A DNA stretch of 64,000 bases, taken from Mytilus edulis. Taxonomy: Eukaryota > Mollusca > Bivalvia > Mytilida > Mytilidae. Location: positions 85,510,604-85,574,603 of the forward strand of contig NC_092349.1 of the NCBI RefSeq assembly GCF_963676685.1, in the 5' to 3' direction. The notes below the pieces were generated by a model. It was not told the origin of the DNA and made no database searches. It saw nothing but the letters and a program-made list of their open reading frames with translations. A program made the translations under genes and the position numbers. Shown piece by piece: positions 35,835 through 49,104 of this stretch. The first letter of the stretch is position 1, and every line of letters begins with the position of its first letter.

Positions 35835-38800
35835 ATGACAAATCCGAAGGCTGAGTTAATTTCTGTGGTAAGGTTTTTCTTTTACTATAGAAGAAACCAT
35901 TTTGCATAATAATTAAGCTGAATTCATATGTAATAAAAAGATTTCGTGATTTTTTTTTTATTATCGAAGACTAAAACTTTATTTTGAAAATAAGAAATAG
36001 ATATTACAAACGTGTCGCAACATTCACGATCATTGTTATGCTCAAGAAAACTCATATTTTATATGTTGAGGATTTGAAGTTGATGTTCAGATATTTTCTT
36101 TGTTTTTAATTTTAGCTTCGATCCAAAATGTCCGATGTACTAAACCCAGAATTTGATGATTTTGAACTTCAAAAATGGCTACAAGGTGAGGCTTTTCTTT
36201 TGTTTTTGGAAACAAAAGTCAGTTTGTAAGATTCTAAGGTGACTAAATTGAGAGCAATTCCGTTGCACAGTAAAAATTCGTTATTTTTTATACATTGCTC
36301 TAATTTCTGAATAATGTTTAGCGGTAAATGATCAAAAGTCCGAAATAGTTTGGTTAAGTTAAGGTAATACCAAGACATATTTAGACATCGAATGTCACTA
36401 AACGGATAATTATTACTCGCTGTAACTGCAACAATATTGGAAGTGTTAGATAAAGTTTTGTGAAAGTATCCACCATTTTGCTGAAAAGTGGAATTCAAAT
36501 ATCCCAGTAGCTTTTATTATAGTATCTCCTTTGACGTTCCTAAGTCAAGAACATCGTCAGGGATTGTCTTTTGTCATATTTCAATTGTATGCTTTTTTCT
36601 TTTTTGTTGTTATCCTTGTTTTCTGTTGTGTTGTTTGATTGATGCCCCATGACATATACCCATATTTTATGTTATTCCTATGTTCTTCAAGAAAATGGCT
36701 AGATGTTAAGCCATATATTTTACTCACCATATCTTTGAAATAAATCCTTTTTGGAAATCAAAATCATTAATCCATTTTCTTTTATGAATGAACTACACAT
36801 CCCTTTAACAAATCGTACGTGGTAAATGATCACTCGATCAGAAATGAAATGTAATTGAAATTAACATAACAAAAGACTTGCAGTACGATAAAATTGAAAC
36901 TGCTTAATAAATACAGGTAGCCTTTGTGAGAAATAAATAAAGATAAAAAACATACTTTATTCAAAAAATTATATATGGTGAGAGGTAAAGATATATAGAT
37001 CGATAATGATTGCAGGTACATATACAATTGTACGAGGATAGATAATTGTTATAAAGGTTGATGTTAATAATTCATAGTTGGATTTTTTTTTCTCATTCGC
37101 TTTTTCCCCGACAAATGAGACTGTAAAAATTGGGGCCCCCTTAGTTGCTCCCCTGGGCAACTGAGGGTTGATGTAACAGGTGATTGTTAATAAAATATGT
37201 TTAATATTAAAAAAAAAATTTAAAAAAAAATAGTTAAATACTTGAAAACTAAAAAAAAGAAAAAGCCATATATTTTGTTTACTGAGAAGAAGTTGTTAAG
37301 ATGAAAGGTGGTGTCGATAAGACGCAAACAGATAGTATGCTAACAACATAATAAAATCAAAACACGTCTCTTGGAGTCGATCTTTAACAATAGACATCTT
37401 ATATTAATCTACTGTCTTTATTATTTCCATATGAAATCTAATACGTCTTATTAAATACGCGAGGTATATCAAACCAGCTGAAATAAACAGTCCAAAACAA
37501 GAAGACAACAATGTCCTCCAAGAATTTAAGTTATACTAGCAATAGGAAATAGAATCTCACGTGTGTTGTAAATTTTTATATAAAAGTTGACATGAACAAT
37601 TTAAATGTCCATTTATCAGGTCTTTTTTTTTTTTTTTTTTTTTTTCTATGTTCAGATACTTATCTGGTCAAATTTTATAATTCGAGACAACGTTAACATG
37701 AAAATTCCCGTAGTTTTGTTTTTGTTTTTGTTTTTTTTTTTAATTTCCTTTTGTCGTGAGTGTGCAACCAAATTCAAATATCGACAAGTTGCATCCGATT
37801 AGATGTCCAGTAGTCTAGTTCTCGATCGGGTCTCATTAAAAACTTGATATTTGACCTTAAAAGAGATTCTGTCCTCCATGAATCGAACATACCCCGTAAA
37901 AGACGAGATGTTCTACACTATGATATCATGAACGTTGTGACGTATCAAATTCAGAATTTCTTCTTTTGTTTGTATCAATTTAACAACAAACACATGGATG
38001 AAAAGAACGCACTAGAACAGTTAAAAGTGAAACCTTTGTGGACTTAAGATTGTTTATTCCATATAATAACTCAGAATAAAATGAATGTAAGGTGTGTCTT
38101 TTATCCCTATCGTGATTGTAGATATGTAATTATCAAGATGAAAGATACCGACAATAACATGTCAGGAAGAAGATTAAAAGTAATTGATTTAGTGTCTGAT
38201 TTATTGATAATAATCATACTACCACAACTTTACAAGTATAGTGATTTTCTTGCAAATTTACCTTATAGTTTTCATTCATCATCAAAGATTTGCTATATAC
38301 CTCTTTAAACTTCAGTAACAAGGTACATGGAGTATATCTCTTCCATGTTGTACAATATTAAAGGGCTTGCATTGCATCCGTCTTTTTTTCTATACACAGG
38401 GTTGTACGGAAGCTGTAGTATCATTTTTGTTTTTGCTACATTGCAAGTAGAAGTCACTTCGTTGAACGTGTTACGGATACCACTATAATTTGTTTAACCC
38501 TTAATTTTGAATTTCTTTGTAACAGACGGTAGTTCCTGACGTAACAATATTTCATTTAGTTTTCTGAGAAGTGTTATTCTGAACCTCTGTTTGTCTTTCT
38601 ATCTTTTTCATATTGGTTTAAATATTGTCCGTTTTTCTTTTGCTTCTGTTTTTAATTACACTTTTGGTATCCTTTCACGAATTTTTATTGTAATTGAAAA
38701 TCAAAAATCATTTTAACATTTCTTCACTTAAATATGGAGTATCGAGAATGTATGAAGTGACTTATTGCGATAGATATTGACAAGTACAATCGGTTATGTT

Positions 38801-41800
38801 TTTATTTGTTTTATTTAGCTAGGTGTTATAACATAGACGAGGCTGAGAAAATGCTTCGAAATGTAAGTTAACATTACATTTTTCTGGAATCCTATCAAAA
38901 GGGAGACATAGATACAGTTTTATGATTTTTGTTACCATGCCTCATTTATATTCTAAAAAAACATTATATTTACAAAAGTTACAGGCTATTTATGTTATTG
39001 ATATATAAAACTTTCACCCAATTCTGACTTATATCATCTAATAAATGTCGCAAAAGGCACACCATGACTACTTCATGATAAAAACAAGCATTTACTTTCA
39101 CAGAGTTTGGTCATTTAACATAACTGCTGATAGATTTCAGGTCATCTTTTATTGAACTCTGCATATACGAGGATCTTAATGGGGATTAATGGGGAAAAAT
39201 GAATAGAGAAAAATAAGCAAAAGAACTTAATACCGAATAATAAGGTGCAAAAGTATCAAAAATAGCTATGGAAAAGAAGAAAGAAAATAGGTAACAAAGT
39301 ATCATTGACCAAAATAAAGGTCTAAAACAATGAAATCATATATATGTTAAATTCAATAGTGATCAGAAGTTATTTGTTTGGGAATTTCATAGAATGCGCG
39401 TAATTCATAAAGTGAAAGAAAATGCCCCAAAAATGAAAGAATACAGAAACGGAGGACTGACATCCACCCAGAACTTCTTATTACGCTACGCTGTCTTTGT
39501 CAGATACCGATACGTAGGGTATTAAACATTGTAAAAGTCGTGTTATTTTTTTTTTGTCTTTTAAGGTTTTATTGTAACATGTTGATTTTTTTTTCAAATT
39601 AAAGATTATTTTGGATGCATTATTGAAACATGTATGTTCATTTTGGCATAATGGTCACAGGTTCACCTTACCATTGTTTTTAGATATTAAAATACAGAAA
39701 TTAAATATTTGTCACTACGACATTTGCACCTTTGCACCTTACAATGAAGTGACTGAAAGTCTAAGCAATATATAGGATTACATAAGAAATGATTTGTTTC
39801 ACTTAATGCTTCTATAACATCTGGTTTCCAAGGTGATAATTTCATAATTTCCTTAAAAGATCAATAATTCTGTTTGTACAGAGCATGGCGTACAAGGAAA
39901 AGAATCATGTTAAGGATCTAATAAGAGACTACAAACCACCTGAGGTAAATCTTTATATCTTACATTTTTAAAGCATCCCCAGCTTACAATATATTTTTGG
40001 TAAAAACATCTAGACCGTTTACATGTAATTGATGGATTGTAGAAATATTTAAGTGTATGATCATGAAGTATTTGATTCATGTGGTGACCAATACGTAAAC
40101 TCGAACTAATCCTCTATAGACAATTTTATATTCAAATATAATGAACGAGGTGAAGAGAAGCTAAATAAAATATACATCTTTCACCAAGGGATTGAAAACA
40201 AAACCATCAGAAAGATTTTAAAATTCGCACTGGATTTTATGATATAATTGTTTAAAATCATTAATGATCAAGATCTAGAGCTAGATAGAAAGCAAAATTC
40301 ATTCGTTTTAAACTTGTTTAATTTATTGTTATACATATATAACTATTAATAAAAATATTGGAATAATAATTTTTACCTCGGTCATTTAAGGAATGACTGT
40401 AATGTTTTTTTCTGTCCATGAAGAAATAACATAAAAAATGAAAGTTAGAATAATTTTTAAACGCTATCAAGTGAACTTCACAATGTACATTTTTCGACAG
40501 TTTATCTCTTTGGTGATGCTCGAGGCTAAAATATTTCAAAATCCAAAGAATATAAAAAGAAACGAAGAGATTATAAATCCAATTAAACAAGTAAAGCCAA
40601 AACACGAATAAAAGTATGAAGGTTGCTAAATTTATTTTTCCTAAGGTTCTTGATAAATATTTGGCTGGTGGTCTTATTGGTCTAGCTAAAGATGGATCTA
40701 CGTTACGAGTGGAACTCTATGGACGACTTGACATGAGAGGTATAATGAACTCGGTAAAGAAGTCTGACCTTGAAAAAACAAAAATTCTCCATTGCGAGGC
40801 TAATATAGAGGACTGGAAGAAACGGTCAGAACAGGTATCTATTCGCTGTCACAGTTTTAAAGACTATCGTATCTCCAATAAATGATCAAAGCTATCATAC
40901 AATACACATTCATAAACAATATTTAGTTGTGGTTTGATTGCCAGTTACACAGTTATTCACTGTAGAGTTCAAATTACGACTGTAAGTCTAATAATAATGA
41001 GAAAATGCTAAAATTGTGAATCATCTTTAAAATGCATGATATAAGAAATGTGCCACAATTCAAATGAGAAAAAGAACGGAATGTAATTGCAAAAAAAAAA
41101 AATATATGAAAGATAAAAACAAGACAACCACTAAATTACACGATACTGGCTTTGCATATGTACATAAACAATATGGCTGGTTTCAACATGTTAGTGAGCG
41201 CTTATCCTCCATATAAAACTTGGACAGTGATATTTCAGCACAACATGCGAATAGAAACTGTGGAACTACAAAAGAGAGCAAAAATGCGGAAAATGTGTAG
41301 GCTGAAATATTAAAAGACATTCTGAATATTTACGGATGGAATAGTGGGGCGAAAGATAACAGAGGGACATTCAAACTCATAGATCGAAAATAAACTGACA
41401 ACGCCATGGCTAAATATGAAAAAACAAACAGACAAATAGTAGTCCACAAGACACAGCAAGATGTGATTGCGTCCGTAAAATTTACGAAGGGTTCAACTTC
41501 ACAATTTGGAAAGCATGGGCATACGAAACAGTTACAGGGGAGGTAATGACGTTGCTAACGTAAATTATTATTTTCGCGACGTCAAACTAAGACTTATCGG
41601 GAAAAAATAAGTTTTCGACAGATTTTTATCTTTCAAACTTATCTAACTTGAAAATTTCATGGACCCCTCTGTTGTAAAAGGCCATTTGGTTTGATTGCGT
41701 AAGAAGATTATGTGGGTTAATTTTCATGAAAACGTAAATAGTGCAATTTTTTAAAATTTGATAAATATACAGCAAAAAATGACGTTTTTTTCTACATTTG

Positions 41801-44800
41801 TGAAATATGAGTTATTTGAAAATCAAATTGCACAAATTTAAAGGACATTTATAAAAAAAAACATAATTTACAAATAATTTAACAAAAAACAGATTGTGTT
41901 TATCTTAAACAAAAAAGTTGTGTATTTCTGTCGAAAGGAAAAATACGTCCACAAATCTGAATTTTGAGCAAATGTATAAAATTTGGACCTCATTTTACTC
42001 AAAAAGTAGCACATGAAGGTACTTATGAAAAAATAAAGAATAACTGTCTTGCTTGATTATGGGGCAAAAATTTAACTAAGTCCAAATGACGTGGATATAG
42101 AAACTACCGGTCAGCGTACGGATTCCAACAATGATTTATGGGATTTTCCTTACCCATTCATGGATATCGGAAAATCTAGAAAAAATGTTAGAACTGTAGT
42201 ATACGCTTCCCATTCTGAATATAAACTCCTAAATTCAATTAATCTTATATTAGCTTGTTTTTGGTCATTGAGGTATTCACTGTATCTTTTAGTCTTATAA
42301 TTGTTGGAGTATTAGGGAATTGTCAATATATACACCTCGGAATATAAGCATGTGAACTTTGTTCACATTTTTCCTAGTTTGTTAATTGATTCTGCGAAAA
42401 GAGTTATTATCCCCTTCTTTCATTCCAACCTTTCATATTAAATCAGTTGGAATCTCAATTTAGGATACAAAACGTATTATGCTTTGTTTATACAATCGTT
42501 TATTTTATTTTAAAATATATGACATTGTGGTTACATTTAATTTTCGTTGTATTTGTTGTTTTCAGACTGGTACCAGAATAGATGGACTTACTGTTATATT
42601 TGACATGGAGGGTGTTGGAAGGCACATGCTTTGGACTCCAGGTATACAATTCATTATTTTTTATTTTTTTAACTTTTAAAAATAAACAATTTTATTTAAC
42701 TGAATTCGTCTTATTCAATGAAAGATTATACTAAATACTTAAGCATGAACATCCATTGCTATTTTGTGAATTAGGTAGCATTTAACTGTTTCAGCGAATA
42801 AGGCAAAATTAAGAAAACATATGTTCAAAGATGACAAATTTACCTGTTTTCTGTTCCTCAGTGACAAATCTATAGTGTTTCCTGGTTCCCGAAATGCTTG
42901 ATATAATGTCAGTTTGATTTTGAACAGGCATATGATTTATTCATTGTTGTGTGTATTTTTCGTTTGTCTATTCTGTTGATATATCCGCAATATAGCCTTA
43001 TGTGATGGTGTAGTGTAAAGTAGACAACCGTGAATTAACCAAAATAACGAAAAATATCTTCGCTATCAAATTATGCTATAACCAAATGTTGATTTCAGTC
43101 TAGTCGCTATAAGTTTAGAAAAACACTGCCGTTCTTCATTTATCCCTGATCACTTGACACTTTCTAGCGGTTTTAAATCTGAGACACCAGTATAGTTTTA
43201 CATATTGACTGAGTCTCATTTCGCATAAAGAGTATTTATGAATAGGAGGTTTCGATTTTCCTCCGACTCATTCCGGTCTCTTTCGTAAGGAATTCTGAAT
43301 ATTTTCTTCTTTTTTTTTGTGATTTCAAAAAGGGTGGACGAGTTTGAACATCTGTAAACTAATCTTGCTTTTTATAATAACAGGTTCTTCTTTTCATATT
43401 TTACTTGGAACTATATTTGTAAATGCTTCGCCTGCTTTGTAAGGATGAATTATAACTTTGAAAGCCTTATTGCTGTTTGCACTACGCCCATAAAAAAATA
43501 TTTTACGCTCAAATAATTAGACAAGATCAAATAAAACAAAGCATGATGTAAAGATGTTATTAACATGCACCCTTGCAGCTTTTCGGGCTTTGTTATTATA
43601 TGTTATAATTCATAAATATGTATATGCGAAGCGCAATGTGTTCTTCCTACGCGAGGGATTGGACGGATTGCGTATTCCATACCCTACACTGCTAAACGGA
43701 CATCCTTTCACTGTAAAGATAAGCACCGTCTTCCGGATGAAATCAAGTAAGCATATTTCTATACCTGAGGTAACCTTTGTTTTTTTTTCAAATGATGAAG
43801 TAATCCAGACAATCTCATGCAATCAGAACCATCTTCTTGTATTGTAGGTATACAGATGTACTTACACATGGTGAAAATATTAGAAGACAATTATCCAGAA
43901 ATGCTCAAACGGCTGCTGGTCATAAATGGTAAATGCACGATAGAATAGATCAAATTAACTTTCTCAGGAAATTAAACTCTAAACATCATTTACAGATGCA
44001 AATGTAGCATGCTTAACACTAATGAATAGATAAACTCATCAAAGATACCAAGATTGAACCAGACGCGCGTTTCGTCTACAAAAGACTCATCAGTGACGCT
44101 CGAATAAAAAAGTTAAAAAAAAAGGCCAGAAAAAGTACGAAGTTGTAGAGCATTGAAGACCAATAATTCCTAATACAGCTAAGGTAATATTTTCCTGAGG
44201 TAGTAAAGCATTCAATAAACATACAAATTTTCTTCTTTGCGTAACGAACTATCAATTGTAAGAGGCCTATTTATATTCACATATGAACTACTTTTTAAAA
44301 AGTGGGTTTTTTTTTTGTCAAATTTAGCTTATTGCTAAGAAATTACATTCACTTCTGCTCGATTTGAAAACAATCTTTGACAACCTCACAGACAGAAAAA
44401 CTTGTAAATAAGTCATTATATGTGTGAAAGGTATCAGTAGGTGTCACGTGTTACATGTTAATGATTCGTGTAATGAAATAAATGAATAAATCATCCCACA
44501 AAACTAGTCGATTAGTTATCAATAGAAACATTAATATATCTTAATGACACCAAACGCGAGACTTTAAATACGCACATTAAAAATAATACTACAAATACAC
44601 TCATCTTGTAAACCAGACTTAATATTTTGTACCTCAAATACGCGCTTCGTCTACAAAAGACTAATCAATGACGTTCGTTAGAAAAAAAGTATCAAAAAAG
44701 CACAATAAAGTTTGAAGTTGAAGGACCCAAAATTCCGAAATGTTTTGTTAAATATGGTTAAGATAACTTATTCCTATGAAAGAAAATCCTTTTAATTTTC

Positions 44801-47800
44801 GAACAGTTAAGTCATAACTATGATTATATTAAGGATGACTCATAACAACACGGACAACTGGGCCTCATTGTCAAGCCGACATTCTTTAAAAGTATGATTT
44901 CAATTTGTAAAAGTAAATGTAATGATATAATGTGCTGTAGATCATTCAGGGTTGTGGCTTGGTATACAATCAAATAAAATCCTTCTCAAAGTAAGCGAAC
45001 TGTATGTGAATATTTCAGCTCCTGGGATATTTCCTATCCTATTTCTGAGCCATTCACAAATTCAAACATTAATTGAATCTTAAAATGTTGGATCCGGATT
45101 TTTTCCTATCCTATCTCTGATCAGTTCACCGTATCGCACATTAGTTTATCTTAACACTTCAGCTCTAGGGATCTTTTACATCTTATTATTGAGCCTATCA
45201 CAGTACCAAATATTAGTCCTTGGTGAATATTTTAGCTCCAGGGATATTGCCTATCCTATTACATGTAATAAACCACACGTCAAAGTATCATAAAAAAATT
45301 GTATGTGAATATTTCAGCTCCAGTGAAATTTCCTATCATATAACTGAGCAAGTCCCAGTTGCAAACATTAATCGTATGTTTTTATTTTAGCTCCAGGGAT
45401 CTTTCCTATCTTATACAAGCTATGTAAGCCTTTGATAAGCAAAGATACTAAAAACAAAATTGAAATTATTGGCGGTAAGTTTACATGAAATATGGTTTTC
45501 TTTATTCCTATTTTATTGAGAAAAAAATATGAAACTGCTAAATTCAGAAGAACACACATTTTATTATATACCATGCATCTTTCAAGGTTGTTTAGGTGTG
45601 TGACCCGATTTAATTTTCATATTCATGATGTGTCATTTATTAAAGTCCAATACTCCAGGTTAAGTTTTTATCAAGTCCTCATGTTAGTACACACAAGTTT
45701 ATTATATTGTAATTGAACAACAGTATAGAAACGATGACCATACTGCATTTGGTTTACCGTACATATGAGACATTGAAGATTCTGTTTGAGTTATAACCAT
45801 CATGCTTGACTTCATTAACCCGAGGGAACACGTCGCGTTGAAAACTGTTTCTGAGATATCACTATTCCAGGAAACTATCAGGAAACACTGAAGAAGTACA
45901 TTGATGATGAGTACCTTCCGATGTGTTATGGTGGAACCTTAACAGATCCTGATGGTAACCCGAGGTGTGCAACAAAGGTTAGTACATTTCTACATGTTAC
46001 CACGGAACATTAACAAATTCTGGTGGTAAATTGAGATGTGCATCAAATGTAATTTCATTCCTATGTGTTACTTGTAACCTTATGTGATTCTTCTAGATAG
46101 CTAGACAAATCCGAAATGTTATTAAAACTTGGCCATGAAAATAAATAATCTTCTATCAATAACATCTCAGGTTATAGAAAATAAAAAAAAGACACTTGCT
46201 GTTTATTCTTTCTTATCTATTTGTAAAATATCAACCGGAATCAGCGTAAAGGTGTAATTCTGAAGGGACACAACAAATGGTATTTGAAGTTAGGTGAAAT
46301 GAATATCTTAAAACCATAATAGGTATTCGGTTTCTTCTTTAAATAATATCAGGTAAACAATGCTACGATCTTTTAAAATGTTCTTATGCTTAACCTAAAT
46401 TTAACATGTCTTTCCTTAAAAAAAAACATGAATTTTTACTTGACAAAGCAAAGATCTACTTGAAATCATCTTCTCCGAATTATGTCATTATATGCATTTA
46501 TTGATGGTAAATTTTAATTTGTGTCTTAAAAAGGCAATAGTAGTACACCACTGCGCAATATCTATTTCGACCAACTACCACCCCCTTTCCATAATGTATG
46601 TTTTTTTTAGCATTAATCGACTTTTTAATCAAAACTGTCACGAATATTTTGATCGTTATGGAATATCCGTTGACAGGTGACGACAAAAAAGATTGTATGG
46701 ACATGCCTCATTTATAGAATGCACAATAAAGGTAACAGTAGTATACCGCTGTTTGAAATTCATAAATCGAATGAGAAAAAAAAAATCCGGGTTACAAACT
46801 AAAACTGAGGGAAACGCATCAAATATAGGAGGAGAACTACGACACAAAAGAAACACAACATTAAAATGAATCACACACAGAAACGAACTGTATAACTATT
46901 GCCCGTTGATACGTTGACACCAAATAAACATGATAATAATGAAAATGATAAAAAATAATCTACGCGCATGAAACCCATAAAACCTATTGCTAAATAATCT
47001 TTAAAAAAAATCCCAGTACCCATTAGGGTGGAATTGTACAATTTTGTAAAAAGAGACGGAAGCTAACAAACTTAGACATCGTTAAAGACATGACAAAATT
47101 CAAAAAGAGACTAGAAACAAGCAGCAGTCTACAAACAATACTATATAGAAAACGAAAGACTAAGCAACACGAACCCCACTAAATACCGGATTGTTAAAGC
47201 GATTTTAGTTCTGTGCCGTATCGAATGAAAACAATGTAAAAAGTACTGTTTATTTATAATTCATACAGATATGTCAAGGAGGAACAGTTCCAGAGGAATA
47301 TTACACACTAAACACAGATTACATTGAGCGTATGGAAAATGCTACCATTCCAAAAGGGGATAAGTTGTCAAAGGAATATATCGTTGATATTTCAGGTAGT
47401 GCGCTCAGGTAATTTAAAAGAATGCTTCTATACAAAAGAAGGACAGCTTGTCAAAATATTATCAGTAGTGCTCTTATGTAATGACTTGGATAGGGATAAC
47501 GGATAAAATGTATCACTAGCCAAGCATCTATGCTATTTTATTTTATTTTTTGTTTTGTTTAGAAATGACTTGTTTGGAGAAATGTTCAAAATTTGTTTTT
47601 GATGTGTATTTTCACATAAAAAAGAAGATATAGTATGATTGCTAAAATGAGACAACTCTCCAAAAGAGATCAAATTACACCGAAATTAACAACTATAGGT
47701 CACTTAACTGCTTTTAATAATGAGCAAACCCTTACCGCATAGTCGCTCTAACAGCCACCGAAATGACACTTATTGTCAGTCAATTGTTGTTCAACGGTTT

Positions 47801-48852
47801 AATTCATTATATTGTACATTAAATATTTGATTGACCAGAAAAGCTTTACGACAAAAGCATTTAGTGCATCAAATATCTCAAAATATATTTTCATAAAACA
47901 TGGGATCATGGAATGCAGTTAGGACAGTTATAGAACTATTCATTATATATCAATATTTCATTTTGTCAAAATTTTGCAATATACGCTTGGCTGATACATC
48001 CAGTAAAAAAACCACTGTATATAAAATACATATTAAATCTATTGATGTCACTTTTCTTCCTAAATGTTTAACTATACTTTATAATGGAAGGGAAAAAATA
48101 TCAATCATTACTTTTTTACATTTCGAATAGAATTTTTCATCAAGATGTTGTTTATGACCAACAAATCGGGTACCTCTTCTGATAACCAATAAACATAGCA
48201 TACACTTTTACAGATGGGAATTTATGACTCAAAATCATGACATTGAGTTCGGAGTTTTCTACAAGCAAGACAGTAAGAAAGAAGCAGTTAAATCCTTGTC
48301 AAAAGTCAACAGTCATACGATTACAGAAGACGGATTCCTAACGTGTGACAAAACCGGTGTTTGTAAGTAATGAAACATCCTTAGGCATATTTAACTTTGT
48401 TGATTCACCAAATTACTCATATATATGTTCAAATCGTCCTTAAAATCAATTTCGTATCATGTTTTTAATTACGCTCACTAAAATTGGTTACTAATGATTT
48501 TTGCAAATAACCTCATCATAGATTCCATTTGAACCCACTGAAATCGTTGAAAACATATTATAGTAGCATATAGACAAACATTCTATCTGACCATATTCCC
48601 CACAAAAGAGTAGAAAAGATTAAATGTCAACATATATTGGTATGACAGAGTCTGAATCACAGCAAAACATTGCATCACACAACGGCGACAACACAAAACA
48701 TCAGTATGCACCGATAATTATTACTTTTCACTTCACCTTCTCTAATTCTTATATTTTTTCTATTTTTTGCAGATGAAATTGTATTCAGTAATGTCAGCTG
48801 GTTCAGTGACAAAATCATATATTACACAATTGAAGTTCTAACCCCTTATTAG
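35835..48852 (+). CDS. SEC14-like lipid-transfer protein (CRAL-TRIO + GOLD), 12 coding exons
   Basis: Coding exons, all with GT/AG borders and matching phases: 35835-35867, 36116-36185, 38819-38862, 39882-39944, 40646-40834, 42566-42641, 43848-43928, 45391-45474, 45871-45977, 47269-47408, 48214-48362, 48773-48852. The sum is 1116 nt, 371 residues plus TAG. The product aligns along its length with animal SEC14L1-5-type proteins (SEC14L2 is about 400 residues). Residues about 5-60 are the CRAL-TRIO N-terminal helices ([14 protein letters not shown]), 71-249 the lipid-binding CRAL-TRIO fold ([41 protein letters not shown]) and about 262-368 a GOLD domain ([32 protein letters not shown]). Family members bind and move hydrophobic ligands such as tocopherol or phosphoinositides in the cytosol; the ligand here is not known. 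Exon 1 is short and rests on phase and alignment. Exons 8, 9 and 10 are bordered by tandem decoy copies. Confidence 0.9.
36186..38818 (+). other. SEC14-like intron 2
   Basis: 2.6 kb intron. Contains a 36,490-36,670 segment of repeat-like text ('agtatctcctttgacgttcc'), a poly-T run at 37,623-37,645 and several A/T-rich runs. Small open frames here are not conserved. Confidence 0.6.
40384..40440 (+). repeat. Fragment of the MITE found at 3571 and 4384
   Basis: 'aaggaatgactgtaatg' followed by 'gaagaaataacataaaaaat' matches the left arm of those elements. The right arm is absent. It lies in intron 4 of the SEC14-like gene. Confidence 0.6.
41035..41480 (+). repeat. R3 and R2 repeat pieces in SEC14-like intron 5
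   Basis: 41,035-41,240 resembles the end of R3 ('caaatgagaaaaagaacgga', 'gacaaccactaaattac'). 41,330-41,480 is R2 ('gggacattcaaactcataga', 'ctgacaacgccatggctaaa'). Confidence 0.65.
44030..44270 (+). repeat. R4 repeat fragment in SEC14-like intron 7
   Basis: 'aactcatcaaagataccaag', 'cagacgcgcgtttcgtctac', then 'ctgaggtagtaaagc'. The 3' half is missing. Confidence 0.75.
44615..44830 (+). repeat. Second R4 fragment in SEC14-like intron 7
   Basis: 'caaatacgcgcttcgtctac', 'gactaatcaatgacgtt', then 'tttgaagttgaaggaccca'. More diverged than the copy at 44,030. Confidence 0.65.
45003..45390 (+). repeat. Tandem decoy copies of the SEC14-like exon 8 acceptor
   Basis: The unit 'tatttcag/ctccagggatatttcc' plus about 45 bp of intron recurs. 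The GGAT-like anchor falls at 45,025, 45,096, 45,179, 45,242 and 45,324, and then at 45,397 in the true exon. Four of the five keep a pyrimidine tract and AG; the copy at 45,096 has lost it. The match to the true exon ends about 20 bp into it. No copy shows a usable donor. Confidence 0.85.
45921..46100 (+). repeat. 71-bp tandem copies of the SEC14-like exon 9 donor end
   Basis: Unit 1 (45,921-45,991) holds the end of exon 9 and its donor. Unit 2 (45,992-46,062) is the same length and matches at about 51 of 71 positions by hand count, with the donor position reading 'aatgtaat'. A third, partial unit starts at 46,063 ('atgtgttact'). Confidence 0.85.
46690..46900 (-). repeat. R1 repeat, reverse copy, in SEC14-like intron 9
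   Basis: 'aacagtagtataccgctgtt', 'gggaaacgcatcaaatatag', 'cacacagaaacgaactgta'. The interrupted right end lacks the 'ggtgggttgaac' part. Confidence 0.7.
47040..47200 (+). repeat. R2 repeat fragment in SEC14-like intron 9
   Basis: 'agcagcagtctacaaacaat' and 'ctaagcaacacgaaccccac' match R2 at 13.5 kb. Confidence 0.55.
47420..47490 (+). repeat. Diverged copy of the SEC14-like exon 10 donor end
   Basis: 'gaatgcttctatacaaaag', 'gcttgtcaaaatat' and 'gtagtgctcttatgtaatga' follow the order of exon 10's last ~75 bp and donor ('aatgctaccattccaaaag', 'gttgtcaaaggaatat', 'gtagtgcgctcaggtaat'). The offset is 83 bp at the left and 69 at the right, owing to a small deletion. Confidence 0.7.
47625..47800 (+). 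repeat. R3 repeat in SEC14-like intron 10
   Basis: 'aatgagacaactctccaaaa', 'aacaactataggtcac', 'aatgagcaaacccttaccgc', 'cgaaatgacac'. Confidence 0.75.
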
Positions 48853-49104
48853 AATGAAATCGTCAAGGTAGGTACAGTCCCTTGCGAAAAGTTGACAAAC
48901 ATGTATTACGCTTTACTTCGTTGATGTGTATTTCTACTATAAATAATACCTATTTAAATGGATGTTTTTTGCTGTGGAATTTGTATTCGGTATTGTATAT
49001 TTATTTGATCATAATACATGTGAAAACACAGTGTTTTGGTCAAGGTAGGTACAGTCCCTTCAAATATAATCTTAAATCAATCCTAATTCTATCTTATTCA
49101 TTCA

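Noticed and set aside
43554-43847. 97-codon frame running up to the acceptor of SEC14-like exon 7
   Set aside because: In intron 6; it ends at the splice site by chance and its frame does not continue the exon 7 protein.
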